A DNA stretch of 8,336 nucleotides from Thermoplasmata archaeon (GCA_019594305.1 JAFDTZ010000098.1:1-8336); one strand, 5' to 3'; positions 1 through 7,862 are shown, numbered from the stretch's first letter. Numbers and translations are program-made. The notes: generated from the letters alone by a model not told the origin.

Positions 1-2
1 CA

Positions 3-104
3 GAGCATACAGATCGAGGTATATGCACCTCATGCGCCCAGGGCATGGTTAGTGATGAGAAAGATAACGAACCCAAACTCTACGGCGACGATATAATCAG
101 TTAG
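3..104 (+). CDS. Possible C-terminal end of an unidentified protein (5' end outside the window)
   Basis: A + strand frame is open from the left edge and ends at TAG 102-104. It gives 33 residues, beginning EHTDRGICTSCAQG and ending in an acidic, polar tail (YGDDIIS). It has one CxxC pair and codon use like the neighbouring genes (ATA for Ile, GGC/GGT for Gly). If real, it meets valS tail to tail and the stop codons overlap by 8 nt. A second frame (from base 1, ending at TAA 94-96) is also open but reads less like a protein. No family is recognisable from so short a piece, and chance openness cannot be excluded. Confidence 0.4.
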   Translation, partial: EHTDRGICTSCAQGMVSDEKDNEPKLYGDDIIS

Positions 105-2727
105 TTCCGGTATCGAGTACTATCACGGTATGGTCCGCGTCTATGACCTCGACCTCCTTGGTACAGTATAATTTTGTAGTTTCTATCATCACATCATCCG
201 GCTTCAATACGACCTCAGTACCGTCGACGAGTTCGAACCTATAATCTCCTTTGGTATCTAGCCCTCGCTCAACCTCTACGGGGTCTAATTCATCTATCTT
301 ACGAAATATCTCTTTCGCCCTTTGCCGGTACTTTGGTCCGAGGACGGAATATTGAGGTTTTACTCCGGTTGCTCTTTCATCCAACTCTCCTTTGTCTACC
401 CTTTTCAATCCTTCGGCCTTGAGAGTATCCACGATATCCTCCGTGCATCCCAGTACCTTGTCGTCGTCTGTGATTATCCTGATCTCTCCTATGCTCTCGT
501 TGAGTGGAATGCCATTCTCCGATTTCCAGTTTCTAACGGCGGCGATGATATCCTTTACACGTTCACCTATATCCATGCTATCGTCGTCCAACAAAATAGC
601 CTCGGGCCATCTAGCTATGTGGATGCTTTCACAGCCGTCGTGTTCCTTGTAGTTGATATCGTATATCTCTTCCGTGATGAAACACATGAAGGGAGCCAGC
701 ATCTTGGTGATACCTATCCCTATGTTGTAAAGGACATGTTGTACGGCATCTTCGTCTATACGATGTTTGATCATCTCGAGGTAATGGTCGGCAAAGACGT
801 GCCAAACGAAGTATTCAACATCCTTCAAACATCGGTCGTATCTGTAATCTTCCATGTAATCCGTTACCCTTTCCACCATCTTACTGTAACATGTTAAGAT
901 CCATCTGTCGACGGTGGGTAGTTCCGGTGCATCCGATATCTCCTCCTTCAACGCACCGCCGACAAAACGCTGTACATTCCATAATTTATTGCGAAAACGC
1001 ATCCCTCTGGTGAGCCATTTTTCTTCGTATTCGTCGTCCCCTCCCGGCTTGTTACTTCCCGCAAGGTACCTTATGGCGTCACCGCTGAATTCTTCCGCAA
1101 CATCTTCGGGGTCGATTATGACACCTCTCGAAGAAGAGAAGGCTTTGCCTCCGGGCAGCATCAGGTAGCCATGTATCAGTATATCGTCCCATGGTCTCTC
1201 ATCGGTATGGAACAGGCTTTTGACGATTGTATTGAAGGCCCAGAAGCTGATTATGTCGTGTGACTGCGGCCTTAGTGTAAAGGGAAATACTTTGTGGAAT
1301 ATCGGGCTGTCATCGACCCATCCTGTGGCTATAAAGGGCGTTAGTGACGAAGTAGCCCAAGTATCAAGAACGTCCTTCTCCGGCACGAATTCATTACCGT
1401 CGCAGGCTCGGCAAGGCCCCAACGGCTCGTCCTTCATGGGATCAACCGGTAACTGTTCCTCGTGGGCAAGTTTAACCTCGCCGCAACCCTTGCAGTACCA
1501 TACGGGAAACGGTATACCGTGGAAGCGCTGTCTTGAGATGCACCAGTCCCATTTCAATGCCTTTACCCAGTTACGGTAGCGTACCTTCATATGATCCGGG
1601 AACCACCGCAGTTCATCGCCGGTTTCCAGGTATTTATCCGTAAGGTCAAGGTATTTGATGAACCACTGCTCGGTCACCAAGAATTCAATGGGGGTGTCGC
1701 AGCGCTCGTGTACGCTAACGCTGTGAGATATATTCCACTGCTCGCCTAATTTTCCCTCTTCTTTTAGGTCGTTGATGATATGTTCCCGGGCCTTTTCGAT
1801 CTGCATACCTGCGTATTCGCCGGCAACTTCGGTTAGATGTCCTGTTTCATCTATGGCTATACGCAGGGGCAGTTCGTGGGCATACCACCAATCTATATCC
1901 GCCTGGTCTCCGAAGGTGCAGCACATCACGATCCCCGTGCCGGTTTCCATGTCCACATTCGCATCCTCAAGTACGGGTACTTCCTGTAGGAAGAGGGGTA
2001 CCACTGCGGTCTTACCTATCATGTCCCTGTTCTCCTCGTCGTTGGGATGCACGAATATGGCGACGCATGCCGGCAGAAGCTCCGGTCTCGTGGTAGATAT
2101 GGTTATATGTCCGTCTTCTTTAAGGTCGAAACGTACGTTATTGAAGGTGCCCTCGAGTTCAAGGTCCGAAGTCTCCACCTGAGATATTGCGGTCTCGCAT
2201 TGAGGGCACCACAGGGTAGGCGCTTTTTTTCTGTATTCCCTACCCATCTTGTAAAGTTCGATGAAGGATTTTTGAGAGGTGCGTCTGCTCCTCTCGTCTA
2301 TCGTGCGGTAAAAGATGCCGTAATCCGGGAAGACGCCTATACGCTTCCACTTCCTTACAAGCTCGTTCTCCAGATTTTTGCTCACCTCCAGGCACAGCTC
2401 GATGAACCTTTCACGGCCCACATCCTTGGGGTCGACACCCGTCTCGTTCTTGACCAGCAGTTCGGTGGCTATACCGTTGTCGTCGAAACCCCAGGGATAG
2501 AACACGTTGTATCCCTTCATACGCTTGTAACGTGCGATGATGTCCATCTGGGCGTACGAATAGGCGTGGCCGATGTGCATCCTACCGGATACGGTGGGCG
2601 GAGGTGTATCTATGGAGAATACCTGTGCGTCGGAATCCCTGTCGAAGCGGTATATATCTGTATTTTCCCATCGTTCCAGCCACTTTTTCTCCATGGTTGA
2701 AAGCTCGTCGGTACCGGATGTAGGCAT
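97..2727 (-). CDS. valS: Valyl-tRNA synthetase, archaeal type
   Basis: Class I synthetase that joins valine to tRNA-Val in the cytoplasm and edits mischarged threonine. Numbered from ATG 2727 (876 aa): HIGH signature at 51-54 after a PPPTVSG context; zinc cysteines C174/C177 (LWCPQC); editing-domain TTRPE at 212-216 and GTGIVM further on; second zinc ribbon C412/C415 and C439/C442; DTWATSSLTP near 455; anticodon-binding helical domain from about 605 (DRWIL). The C-terminus is a small beta-rich extension rather than the bacterial coiled coil. The KMSKS equivalent reads AFSSS (529-533), an odd variant. An in-frame TTG at 2733 would add two residues and has AAGGA 6 nt upstream. I prefer ATG 2727 because a TATA box centred 29 nt upstream predicts an almost leaderless mRNA. 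Family assignment is secure; the start is less so. Confidence 0.96.
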   Translation of the reverse strand: MPTSGTDELSTMEKKWLERWENTDIYRFDRDSDAQVFSIDTPPPTVSGRMHIGHAYSYAQMDIIARYKRMKGYNVFYPWGFDDNGIATELLVKNETGVDPKDVGRERFIELCLEVSKNLENELVRKWKRIGVFPDYGIFYRTIDERSRRTSQKSFIELYKMGREYRKKAPTLWCPQCETAISQVETSDLELEGTFNNVRFDLKEDGHITISTTRPELLPACVAIFVHPNDEENRDMIGKTAVVPLFLQEVPVLEDANVDMETGTGIVMCCTFGDQADIDWWYAHELPLRIAIDETGHLTEVAGEYAGMQIEKAREHIINDLKEEGKLGEQWNISHSVSVHERCDTPIEFLVTEQWFIKYLDLTDKYLETGDELRWFPDHMKVRYRNWVKALKWDWCISRQRFHGIPFPVWYCKGCGEVKLAHEEQLPVDPMKDEPLGPCRACDGNEFVPEKDVLDTWATSSLTPFIATGWVDDSPIFHKVFPFTLRPQSHDIISFWAFNTIVKSLFHTDERPWDDILIHGYLMLPGGKAFSSSRGVIIDPEDVAEEFSGDAIRYLAGSNKPGGDDEYEEKWLTRGMRFRNKLWNVQRFVGGALKEEISDAPELPTVDRWILTCYSKMVERVTDYMEDYRYDRCLKDVEYFVWHVFADHYLEMIKHRIDEDAVQHVLYNIGIGITKMLAPFMCFITEEIYDINYKEHDGCESIHIARWPEAILLDDDSMDIGERVKDIIAAVRNWKSENGIPLNESIGEIRIITDDDKVLGCTEDIVDTLKAEGLKRVDKGELDERATGVKPQYSVLGPKYRQRAKEIFRKIDELDPVEVERGLDTKGDYRFELVDGTEVVLKPDDVMIETTKLYCTKEVEVIDADHTVIVLDTGTN

Positions 2728-2752
2728 GGCCAAGTGGATTCCTTATCCGCTC

Positions 2753-2766
2753 TATTAAATTTTCGG
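2753..2766 (-). promoter_or_regulatory. BRE/TATA promoter of valS
   Basis: Read on the minus strand this is CCGAAAATTTAATA, a purine-rich BRE joined to a TATA box (TTTAATA, + strand 2753-2759). Its centre lies about 29 nt before ATG 2727 and 23 nt before TTG 2733. Archaeal transcription normally starts about 25-27 nt downstream of the TATA centre. The mRNA should therefore begin at or just before the ATG, which argues for a leaderless or nearly leaderless message. Confidence 0.6.
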
Positions 2767-2801
2767 AGGGCTTTTATCCGCCTATCTTACGGACAGACCA
2801 A

Positions 2802-2814
2802 AAATCCATATATG
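2802..2814 (+). promoter_or_regulatory. TATA-type promoter of the zinc-ribbon membrane protein gene
   Basis: AAATCCATATATG has A-rich sequence followed by ATATAT at 2808-2813. The TATA centre at about 2811 is 21-24 nt before the ATG codons at 2832 and 2835, so the transcript should start at or next to the start codon. It faces away from the valS promoter, giving a compact divergent control region of about 100 nt. Confidence 0.5.
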
Positions 2815-2822
2815 TCTTGATA

Positions 2823-2837
2823 CATCATCCGATGATG
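2823..2837. repeat. Perfect dyad over the start codon of the zinc-ribbon gene
   Basis: CATCAT-CCG-ATGATG is a perfect 6-nt inverted repeat with a 3-nt spacer. Its right arm consists of the two tandem ATG codons (2832 and 2835). Transcription is predicted to start about here, so the dyad would act as DNA (an operator-like site) more than as an RNA hairpin. The sequence is short and simple and could be coincidental. Confidence 0.3.
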
Positions 2838-3128
2838 CCGAAACGGTATGTTTGTACTAATTGCATGACTGTAAAACCAAGGGGGACTTTCTGCCGAAAC
2901 TGCGGCGAAGAAAGAGTAGAGCTGACCTTTCGGCATACACCCTGGACGACCCTGCCCTATCTGCTTGCCGTGATCGCCGGATGTATCCTATTGATGTCCT
3001 ACCTGACCGACATGTTTATTATCATATGGCTGACCTTCCCTATTATCGCCACGGGTCTTATCATAGACCACTTCTGTCAGAAGCAAATCGACGATGAGTC
3101 TTTGAAGAAGGCAAAAAACCTAAAATAA
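2832..3128 (+). CDS. Small zinc-ribbon protein with two transmembrane segments
   Basis: A 98-aa protein from ATG 2832 (96 or 97 aa if ATG 2835 is used). A TTG at 2817 would add five residues but lies at the predicted TATA-to-start spacer, so I reject it. Residues 8-24 hold a zinc ribbon: C8-x2-C11 and C21-x2-C24 (CTNC ... CRNCGEE). Two hydrophobic segments follow at about 41-58 and 61-78, joined by a very short turn (TD), then a charged lysine-rich tail. The likely topology is a membrane hairpin with both the zinc ribbon and the tail in the cytoplasm. This ribbon-plus-membrane layout is common among uncharacterised archaeal proteins. I do not recognise a specific family and assign no function. 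It lies divergent to valS and 159 nt ahead of gyrB on the same strand, but gyrB has its own promoter. Confidence 0.8.
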   Translation: MMPKRYVCTNCMTVKPRGTFCRNCGEERVELTFRHTPWTTLPYLLAVIAGCILLMSYLTDMFIIIWLTFPIIATGLIIDHFCQKQIDDESLKKAKNLK

Positions 3129-3183
3129 CATCCCTATTATACACCGGAAATCTACAATATATCCCTTTTATAGCCAGCATGTT

Positions 3184-3198
3184 GGAAAGATTAATATA
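3184..3198 (+). promoter_or_regulatory. BRE/TATA promoter of the gyrBA operon
   Basis: GGAAAGATTAATATA is a purine-rich BRE (GGAAAG) directly followed by a TATA box (ATTAATATA). It is the best promoter match in the 159-nt gap before gyrB. Transcription would begin near 3220, leaving a 5' leader of about 67 nt, unlike the near-leaderless genes to its left. Confidence 0.6.
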
Positions 3199-3258
3199 GT
3201 GTGAGCCGTTCTTGTATACACGTAAAAACGGTTACATGTTCCGTGTGTATGGGATGCA

Positions 3259-3285
3259 TATACCGACTACTGTAACGGTGGTATA
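3259..3285 (+). promoter_or_regulatory. Possible hairpin covering the gyrB ribosome binding site
   Basis: In the gyrB leader, TATACC (3259-3264) can pair with GGTATA (3280-3285), enclosing a 15-nt loop. The GGTGG motif at 3277-3281 is the likely Shine-Dalgarno site, 6 nt before ATG 3288, so the stem would partly bury it. The stem has only six pairs, four of them A-T, and its stability is doubtful. The sequence shows the pairing; control of translation is inference. Confidence 0.25.
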
Positions 3286-3287
3286 AA

Positions 3288-5210
3288 ATGGAAGACGAAT
3301 CTGTATTAACCAAGAAGAGCCTTTACGATTCTGATAAGATCAAAGTACTCGAGGGTCTGAGCGCCGTACGCAAACGGCCCAGTATGTACATCGGCAGCAC
3401 CGACGAAAACGGTCTGCATCATCTGGTCTACGAAGTGGTAGACAACAGCATAGACGAGGCAATGGAGGGGTACTGTAGCAGCATAGACGTTACCCTTAAT
3501 CAGGATGGCAGCGTTACCGTGAGAGACGACGGACGCGGTATTCCCGTGAGTGTCCATCCGCAGTACAAGAAGTCAGGTGTGGAGATAGTGATGACGAAGC
3601 TCCATGCCGGCGGTAAATTCGATAGGAAGAGCTACAAGGTTTCCGGAGGTCTTCATGGGGTCGGTGTGTCCGTGGTCAACGCTCTCTCGGAATGGCTCGT
3701 GGTGAAGGTAAGAAGAGACGGCAAGGTATATCGTCAGGATTATAGAAGAGGTGAGGTGATGTCCGATTTGGACATCGTCGGTGAGTTCGAAGGTAAGAGC
3801 GGTACCGAGACGACCTTTATGCCGGACTCGGATATATTTGAGACCTTGGAGTTCGATTACCGAAGACTCAAGGAGCGTATGCGTGAACTCGCCTTTCTTA
3901 ACAAAGGGCTGCGGATAACCATAAAGGACGAAATCAGCGGTGCGTCCCATGAATTCCACTACGAAGGGGGTATAATCGAGTTCGTAGAATATCTCAACCG
4001 TGAAAAAGAACCTCTTCACCAGGGCGTTATATACTTCAGCGACAGGATGAACGGTGTCCAGGTGGAGGTGGCTATGCAGTATCTTGCTCATTCATACTCG
4101 ACGAACAACGTTTATCCCTTTGCCAACAATATCCACACTATAGAGGGCGGCACACATCTAACCGGTTTTCGTGCCGGTCTGACAAACACATTGAAGAAGT
4201 ATGCTGATGAGAACGGCTACGGTAAAGATATGAACCTTACCGGGGATGACTTCAGGGAAGGTTTAACCGCTATAGTAAATGTAAAACTCCCGGAACCCCA
4301 GTTCGAAGGGCAGACCAAGATGAAGCTGGGTAACAGTGAGATAAGAGGTATAGTCCAGTCCATTCTGGGAGATAAGTTGATGATCTACCTGGAAGAACAC
4401 CCTAAGGTAGCGGAATCAGTTATGAGTAAAGCCATAATGGCAGCGAAGGCAAGAACGGCCGCCAGGAAGGCAAAGGACCTTACCAGGAGGAAAGGAATAC
4501 TCGGCAGTATCGATCTGCCCGGCAAGTTGGCGGACTGCTCCAACCCCGACCCAAAGACATCGGAATTGTACATCGTCGAGGGTGATTCCGCAGGTGGTTC
4601 TGCCAAGCAAGGCCGTGACAGAACCTTCCAGGCGATCTTACCCCTCAGGGGAAAGATAATCAATGTCGAGAAGGCCAGGATAGACAAGATGCTGGACAAT
4701 AAAGAGATCCGTTCCATGATATCGGCCCTGGGCACGGGATTCGACGATGAGTTCAAGCCCGAGGAGACCAGGTACCACAAGATAATAATTATGACAGACG
4801 CCGATGTGGACGGTGCACACATCCGTACCCTTTTGTTCACCTTCTTTTACAGATATATGAAGGAGCTCATAGACTTCGGATACCTTTACATGGCACAACC
4901 GCCCCTTTTCAAGATAAAAAGAGGACGGAAGGAACAGTACGTTTACAACGAGAGGGAGAAACGCGAGGTCCTGGAAGAATGGGGCGGTCGAGGTGTCAGC
5001 ATACAGCGGTACAAGGGTCTCGGTGAGATGAACCCAAGGGAACTTTGGGATACCACCATGAACCCGGAGAACCGGATCCTAGCTAGAGTTACAATAGAGG
5101 ATGCCGAGGAGGCGGACCGTCTTTTCGATATACTAATGGGAAAGGAAGTAGAACCGAGGAGAGAGTTCATTGAGGATAACGCCTCCCAGGCGGATGATAT
5201 AGACATATGA
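3288..5210 (+). CDS. gyrB: DNA gyrase subunit B (ATPase and TOPRIM subunit)
   Basis: Supplies ATP hydrolysis and the metal-binding half of the cleavage site in A2B2 DNA gyrase, which introduces negative supercoils. The 640-aa length fits the short GyrB form without the insert in the TOPRIM/tail region seen in gammaproteobacteria. GHKL ATPase: EVVDNSIDEA with E49 (general base) and N53 (Mg), DDGRGIP at 80-86, GGLHGVG at 120-126. R143 matches the coumarin-contacting arginine (E. coli R136). Transducer domain: QTK loop with K344. TOPRIM: EGDSAGG at 431-437 and the DADVDGAHIR acidic cluster at 504-513, then QRYKGLGEMN at 573-582. The start ATG has GGTGG 6 nt upstream. gyrA follows after 9 nt, so the two are clearly one operon. 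All key residues are present. Archaeal gyrases are generally regarded as ancient acquisitions from bacteria. Confidence 0.97.
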   Translation: MEDESVLTKKSLYDSDKIKVLEGLSAVRKRPSMYIGSTDENGLHHLVYEVVDNSIDEAMEGYCSSIDVTLNQDGSVTVRDDGRGIPVSVHPQYKKSGVEIVMTKLHAGGKFDRKSYKVSGGLHGVGVSVVNALSEWLVVKVRRDGKVYRQDYRRGEVMSDLDIVGEFEGKSGTETTFMPDSDIFETLEFDYRRLKERMRELAFLNKGLRITIKDEISGASHEFHYEGGIIEFVEYLNREKEPLHQGVIYFSDRMNGVQVEVAMQYLAHSYSTNNVYPFANNIHTIEGGTHLTGFRAGLTNTLKKYADENGYGKDMNLTGDDFREGLTAIVNVKLPEPQFEGQTKMKLGNSEIRGIVQSILGDKLMIYLEEHPKVAESVMSKAIMAAKARTAARKAKDLTRRKGILGSIDLPGKLADCSNPDPKTSELYIVEGDSAGGSAKQGRDRTFQAILPLRGKIINVEKARIDKMLDNKEIRSMISALGTGFDDEFKPEETRYHKIIIMTDADVDGAHIRTLLFTFFYRYMKELIDFGYLYMAQPPLFKIKRGRKEQYVYNEREKREVLEEWGGRGVSIQRYKGLGEMNPRELWDTTMNPENRILARVTIEDAEEADRLFDILMGKEVEPRREFIEDNASQADDIDI

Positions 5211-5211
5211 T

Positions 5212-5215
5212 GAGG
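5212..5215 (+). promoter_or_regulatory. Ribosome binding site of gyrA
   Basis: GAGG lies in the 9-nt gap after the gyrB stop. It is 4 nt before ATG 5220 and 7 nt before the adjacent ATG 5223. The second spacing is the more usual one, so translation may start at 5223 (one residue shorter). Confidence 0.55.
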
Positions 5216-5219
5216 TTTT

Positions 5220-7775
5220 ATGATGACTGAGGTTGAGATAGCAGATAAGGTTTTGGAAAAGCACATAGAGGACGAGATGAAAAAGTCCTACATCAACTAT
5301 GCGATGAGTGTGATAGTCGGACGTGCATTACCCGACGTGAGGGACGGTCTCAAACCCGTACACCGCAGGATACTTTATTCCATGTACCAGGAAGGTTTAT
5401 CCTCTTCTAAACCACATAAAAAATCAGCTCGTGTGGTGGGTGACGTACTGGGTAAGTACCACCCCCACGGTGACCAGGCGGTTTACGACACCCTTGTTCG
5501 TATGGCTCAGAATTTTTCCCTGAGGTACCCACTGATAGACGGTCAGGGTAACTTCGGTTCCATAGACGGAGATTCTCCGGCGGCCATGCGTTACACGGAA
5601 ACCAGGCTATATTCTATCGCCGAGGAGATGCTGGAAGATATAGGAAAGGAAACTGTTGAGTTTAGAGACAATTACGACGGTTCACTCCAGGAACCCACCC
5701 TTCTACCCGGCAAACTCCCGTGTTTATTGCTCAACGGCGCCAGTGGTATCGCCGTCGGTATGTCCACCAATATACCGCCCCATAACCTCAACGAACTGGT
5801 TGATGCCGTCATCGCTCAGATAGATGTACCCGAAATAGAACTACTTGATCTGATGGAGTTTCTACCTGCACCGGATTTCCCCACCGGCGGGATAATATAC
5901 GGCTACGAGGGCGTGTACCAGGCGTACAAAACAGGTCGTGGTAAGTTAACCATCCGTGCAAAGGCACATATAGAGGAAGAACGCAAAGGTCACAAGGGTC
6001 GCATAATAGTTGATGAGATACCATATCAGGTGAATAAATCCAATCTCGTAGAGAACATCGCCAATCTGGTCAAGAACGACGTGATAAATGAGATATCCGA
6101 CCTAAGGGACGAATCCGACCGAGAAGGTATAAGGATAGTTATCGAGTTAAAGAGGGGAGTCATCCCTGAGATAGTTCTTAACAAACTCTTCAAACACACC
6201 CAGATGGAGGTCACCTTCGGTGTGATTAATCTTGCACTCGTGGACAAGGAACCCACTGTTCTCACCCTCAAAGAGACCATCCAGCATTATATCGACCATC
6301 GTATCAATATGGTTACAAAGAGGACGGAGTACGACCTTAAGAAGGCTGAGGAAAGGGCTCACATACTAGACGGTCTTTTGGTTGCACTGAGCAACCTGGA
6401 CGAAGTGATACGAATAATACGCCGCTCGGAGAGTACGGACGAAGCCAAGGCCACCTTATGTGCACAGTTCCTCTTGAGTGACATACAGGCCCAGGCGATA
6501 CTTGATATGCGGTTAAGACGGCTCACGGGATTGGAACGTGCCAAGCTCCAAGAGGAGTATGAGGCACTCGAGAAAAAGATCAAGGAGTACAAAGAGATCC
6601 TAGGTGACGAACAGAGGATCCTGGACATTATCAAGGATGAACTGAGATATCTGGCATCCGAATACGGAGACGAAAGGCGAACGGAGATAGACAAAGACGC
6701 CGTTCAGGTGGAGAACGAAGACCTGATACCCGAAGAAGAGTACGTTATAACACTAACCCAAGGAGGGTACATAAAGAGACTGCCTCTAGATACCTACAGG
6801 CAGCAGAGGCGAGGCGGTGTAGGTCTCATGGGGATGGATACCAAGGATGAAGACCATGTTGTGGACCTTTTCGTCACCAATTCCCACGACTTTTTATTGT
6901 TCTTCACCAACAAAGGAAGAGTGTACTGGTTGAAAGCCTATATGCTGCCCAAGGGAAGCAGACGATCCAGGGGACGTCCCATAGTAAATCTACTCCCGAG
7001 GTTGGAGTCCGATGAAAAGATCAAAGACCTGATTCCAGTGGGCGAGTTCTCCGAAGATCGGTATCTGATGTTTGCAACCAAGAAGGGTAAGATAAAGAAA
7101 ACCGCGTTATCCGCATACAGCAGACCGCGTGTTACGGGTATCTGGGCCATAAGGTTACAAGATGGTGACGAGTTGGTGGATACCAAGCTTTCCGATGGTA
7201 ACAGCGAAGTACTATTGGCCACCAAGAAAGGCAAGGCCGTGAGGTTCGACGAGGAAGAAGTTAGAGCTACGGGGAGGTACACTATGGGCGTTAAAGGGGC
7301 CGACGTTGAAGGAGACAATGAAGTCGTGAGCATGACCTTGGTCAGTGATGACGATATCCTTCTTAGCTTGACGGAGAACGGATACGGTAAGCGGACCGCG
7401 GTCTGTAGATATCGGAAAACCCATCGTGGTGCTAAAGGCGTGATCACCATAAAAACGAACGAAAGAAACGGGGGCGTGGTTTGCGCTCGAGTGGTTGAAG
7501 ACGACGACGAGATAATAATGATGAGCCTCAACGGTATGGTCATAAGGACCGATGCGGAGGAGATATCTCTACAGAGCCGGAACACCATGGGTGTTCGGGT
7601 CATGCGGCTTAAGGAGGACGATAGGCTGATAACTATGACGAAGGTGATCAGCGAGGAAGAGGAAGAGGAGTTATTGATGGAGGATGACGATGATATCTCC
7701 ATGGAAGAGAAAGAAGAAGCATTGACTGAAGACGATGAAGAAGAAGAACTGATCGAGGAAGAGGACATCGAGTAG
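5220..7775 (+). CDS. gyrA: DNA gyrase subunit A (DNA cleavage and wrapping subunit)
   Basis: Breaks and rejoins DNA through a tyrosine-phosphate bond and wraps DNA for negative supercoiling, working with the GyrB encoded just upstream. 851 aa. Winged-helix cleavage domain with R124-Y125 (AAMRYTE) as catalytic pair; HPHGD at 81-85; tower and coiled-coil region to about 490, with the intercalating isoleucine region NGASGIAVGM at 172-181. The C-terminal beta-pinwheel shows six blade repeats starting near GYIKR 516, GRVYW 566, GKIKK 623, GKAVR 671, GYGKR 721 and GMVIR 772. The GyrA box reads QRRGGVG (529-535), with Val where Lys or Arg is usual. The box identifies gyrase rather than topoisomerase IV. 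Residue 86 is Gln where E. coli has quinolone-contacting Ser83; D90 matches Asp87. The last 41 residues are almost entirely Glu and Asp. The gene probably has no promoter of its own. Confidence 0.97.
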   Translation: MMTEVEIADKVLEKHIEDEMKKSYINYAMSVIVGRALPDVRDGLKPVHRRILYSMYQEGLSSSKPHKKSARVVGDVLGKYHPHGDQAVYDTLVRMAQNFSLRYPLIDGQGNFGSIDGDSPAAMRYTETRLYSIAEEMLEDIGKETVEFRDNYDGSLQEPTLLPGKLPCLLLNGASGIAVGMSTNIPPHNLNELVDAVIAQIDVPEIELLDLMEFLPAPDFPTGGIIYGYEGVYQAYKTGRGKLTIRAKAHIEEERKGHKGRIIVDEIPYQVNKSNLVENIANLVKNDVINEISDLRDESDREGIRIVIELKRGVIPEIVLNKLFKHTQMEVTFGVINLALVDKEPTVLTLKETIQHYIDHRINMVTKRTEYDLKKAEERAHILDGLLVALSNLDEVIRIIRRSESTDEAKATLCAQFLLSDIQAQAILDMRLRRLTGLERAKLQEEYEALEKKIKEYKEILGDEQRILDIIKDELRYLASEYGDERRTEIDKDAVQVENEDLIPEEEYVITLTQGGYIKRLPLDTYRQQRRGGVGLMGMDTKDEDHVVDLFVTNSHDFLLFFTNKGRVYWLKAYMLPKGSRRSRGRPIVNLLPRLESDEKIKDLIPVGEFSEDRYLMFATKKGKIKKTALSAYSRPRVTGIWAIRLQDGDELVDTKLSDGNSEVLLATKKGKAVRFDEEEVRATGRYTMGVKGADVEGDNEVVSMTLVSDDDILLSLTENGYGKRTAVCRYRKTHRGAKGVITIKTNERNGGVVCARVVEDDDEIIMMSLNGMVIRTDAEEISLQSRNTMGVRVMRLKEDDRLITMTKVISEEEEEELLMEDDDDISMEEKEEALTEDDEEEELIEEEDIE

Positions 7776-7811
7776 CCTCTATTCCTCGAAGACATCTTTC
7801 CTTAGGTGAAC

Positions 7812-7820
7812 ATTTATATC
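7812..7820 (+). promoter_or_regulatory. TATA-like promoter upstream of the tRNA-Arg region
   Basis: ATTTATATC is a good archaeal TATA box, 37 nt after the gyrA stop, predicting a start near 7842. A second, weaker box, TATTAATTT, sits at 7838-7846 (start near 7868). I see no TATA box at the usual distance from the intact tRNA at 8040. That tRNA may therefore be cut from a precursor of about 200 nt beginning here, which would also contain the tRNA fragments and hairpins between. Confidence 0.4.
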
Positions 7821-7862
7821 ACTCCATAGTTTAGCCGTATTAATTTGTATGCTACAGTGTGG

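Noticed and set aside
322..897. 191-codon + strand frame within valS
   Set aside because: Antisense shadow of a conserved synthetase gene with no start signals of its own.
2817..2831. TTG start for the zinc-ribbon protein
   Set aside because: It lies only a few bases after the TATA box, before the predicted transcription start; two ATG codons follow at the right distance.
6938..7795. 285-codon minus-strand frame rich in serine
   Set aside because: Shadow of gyrA: the acidic GAA/GAG/GAT codons read as Ser and Phe on the other strand.
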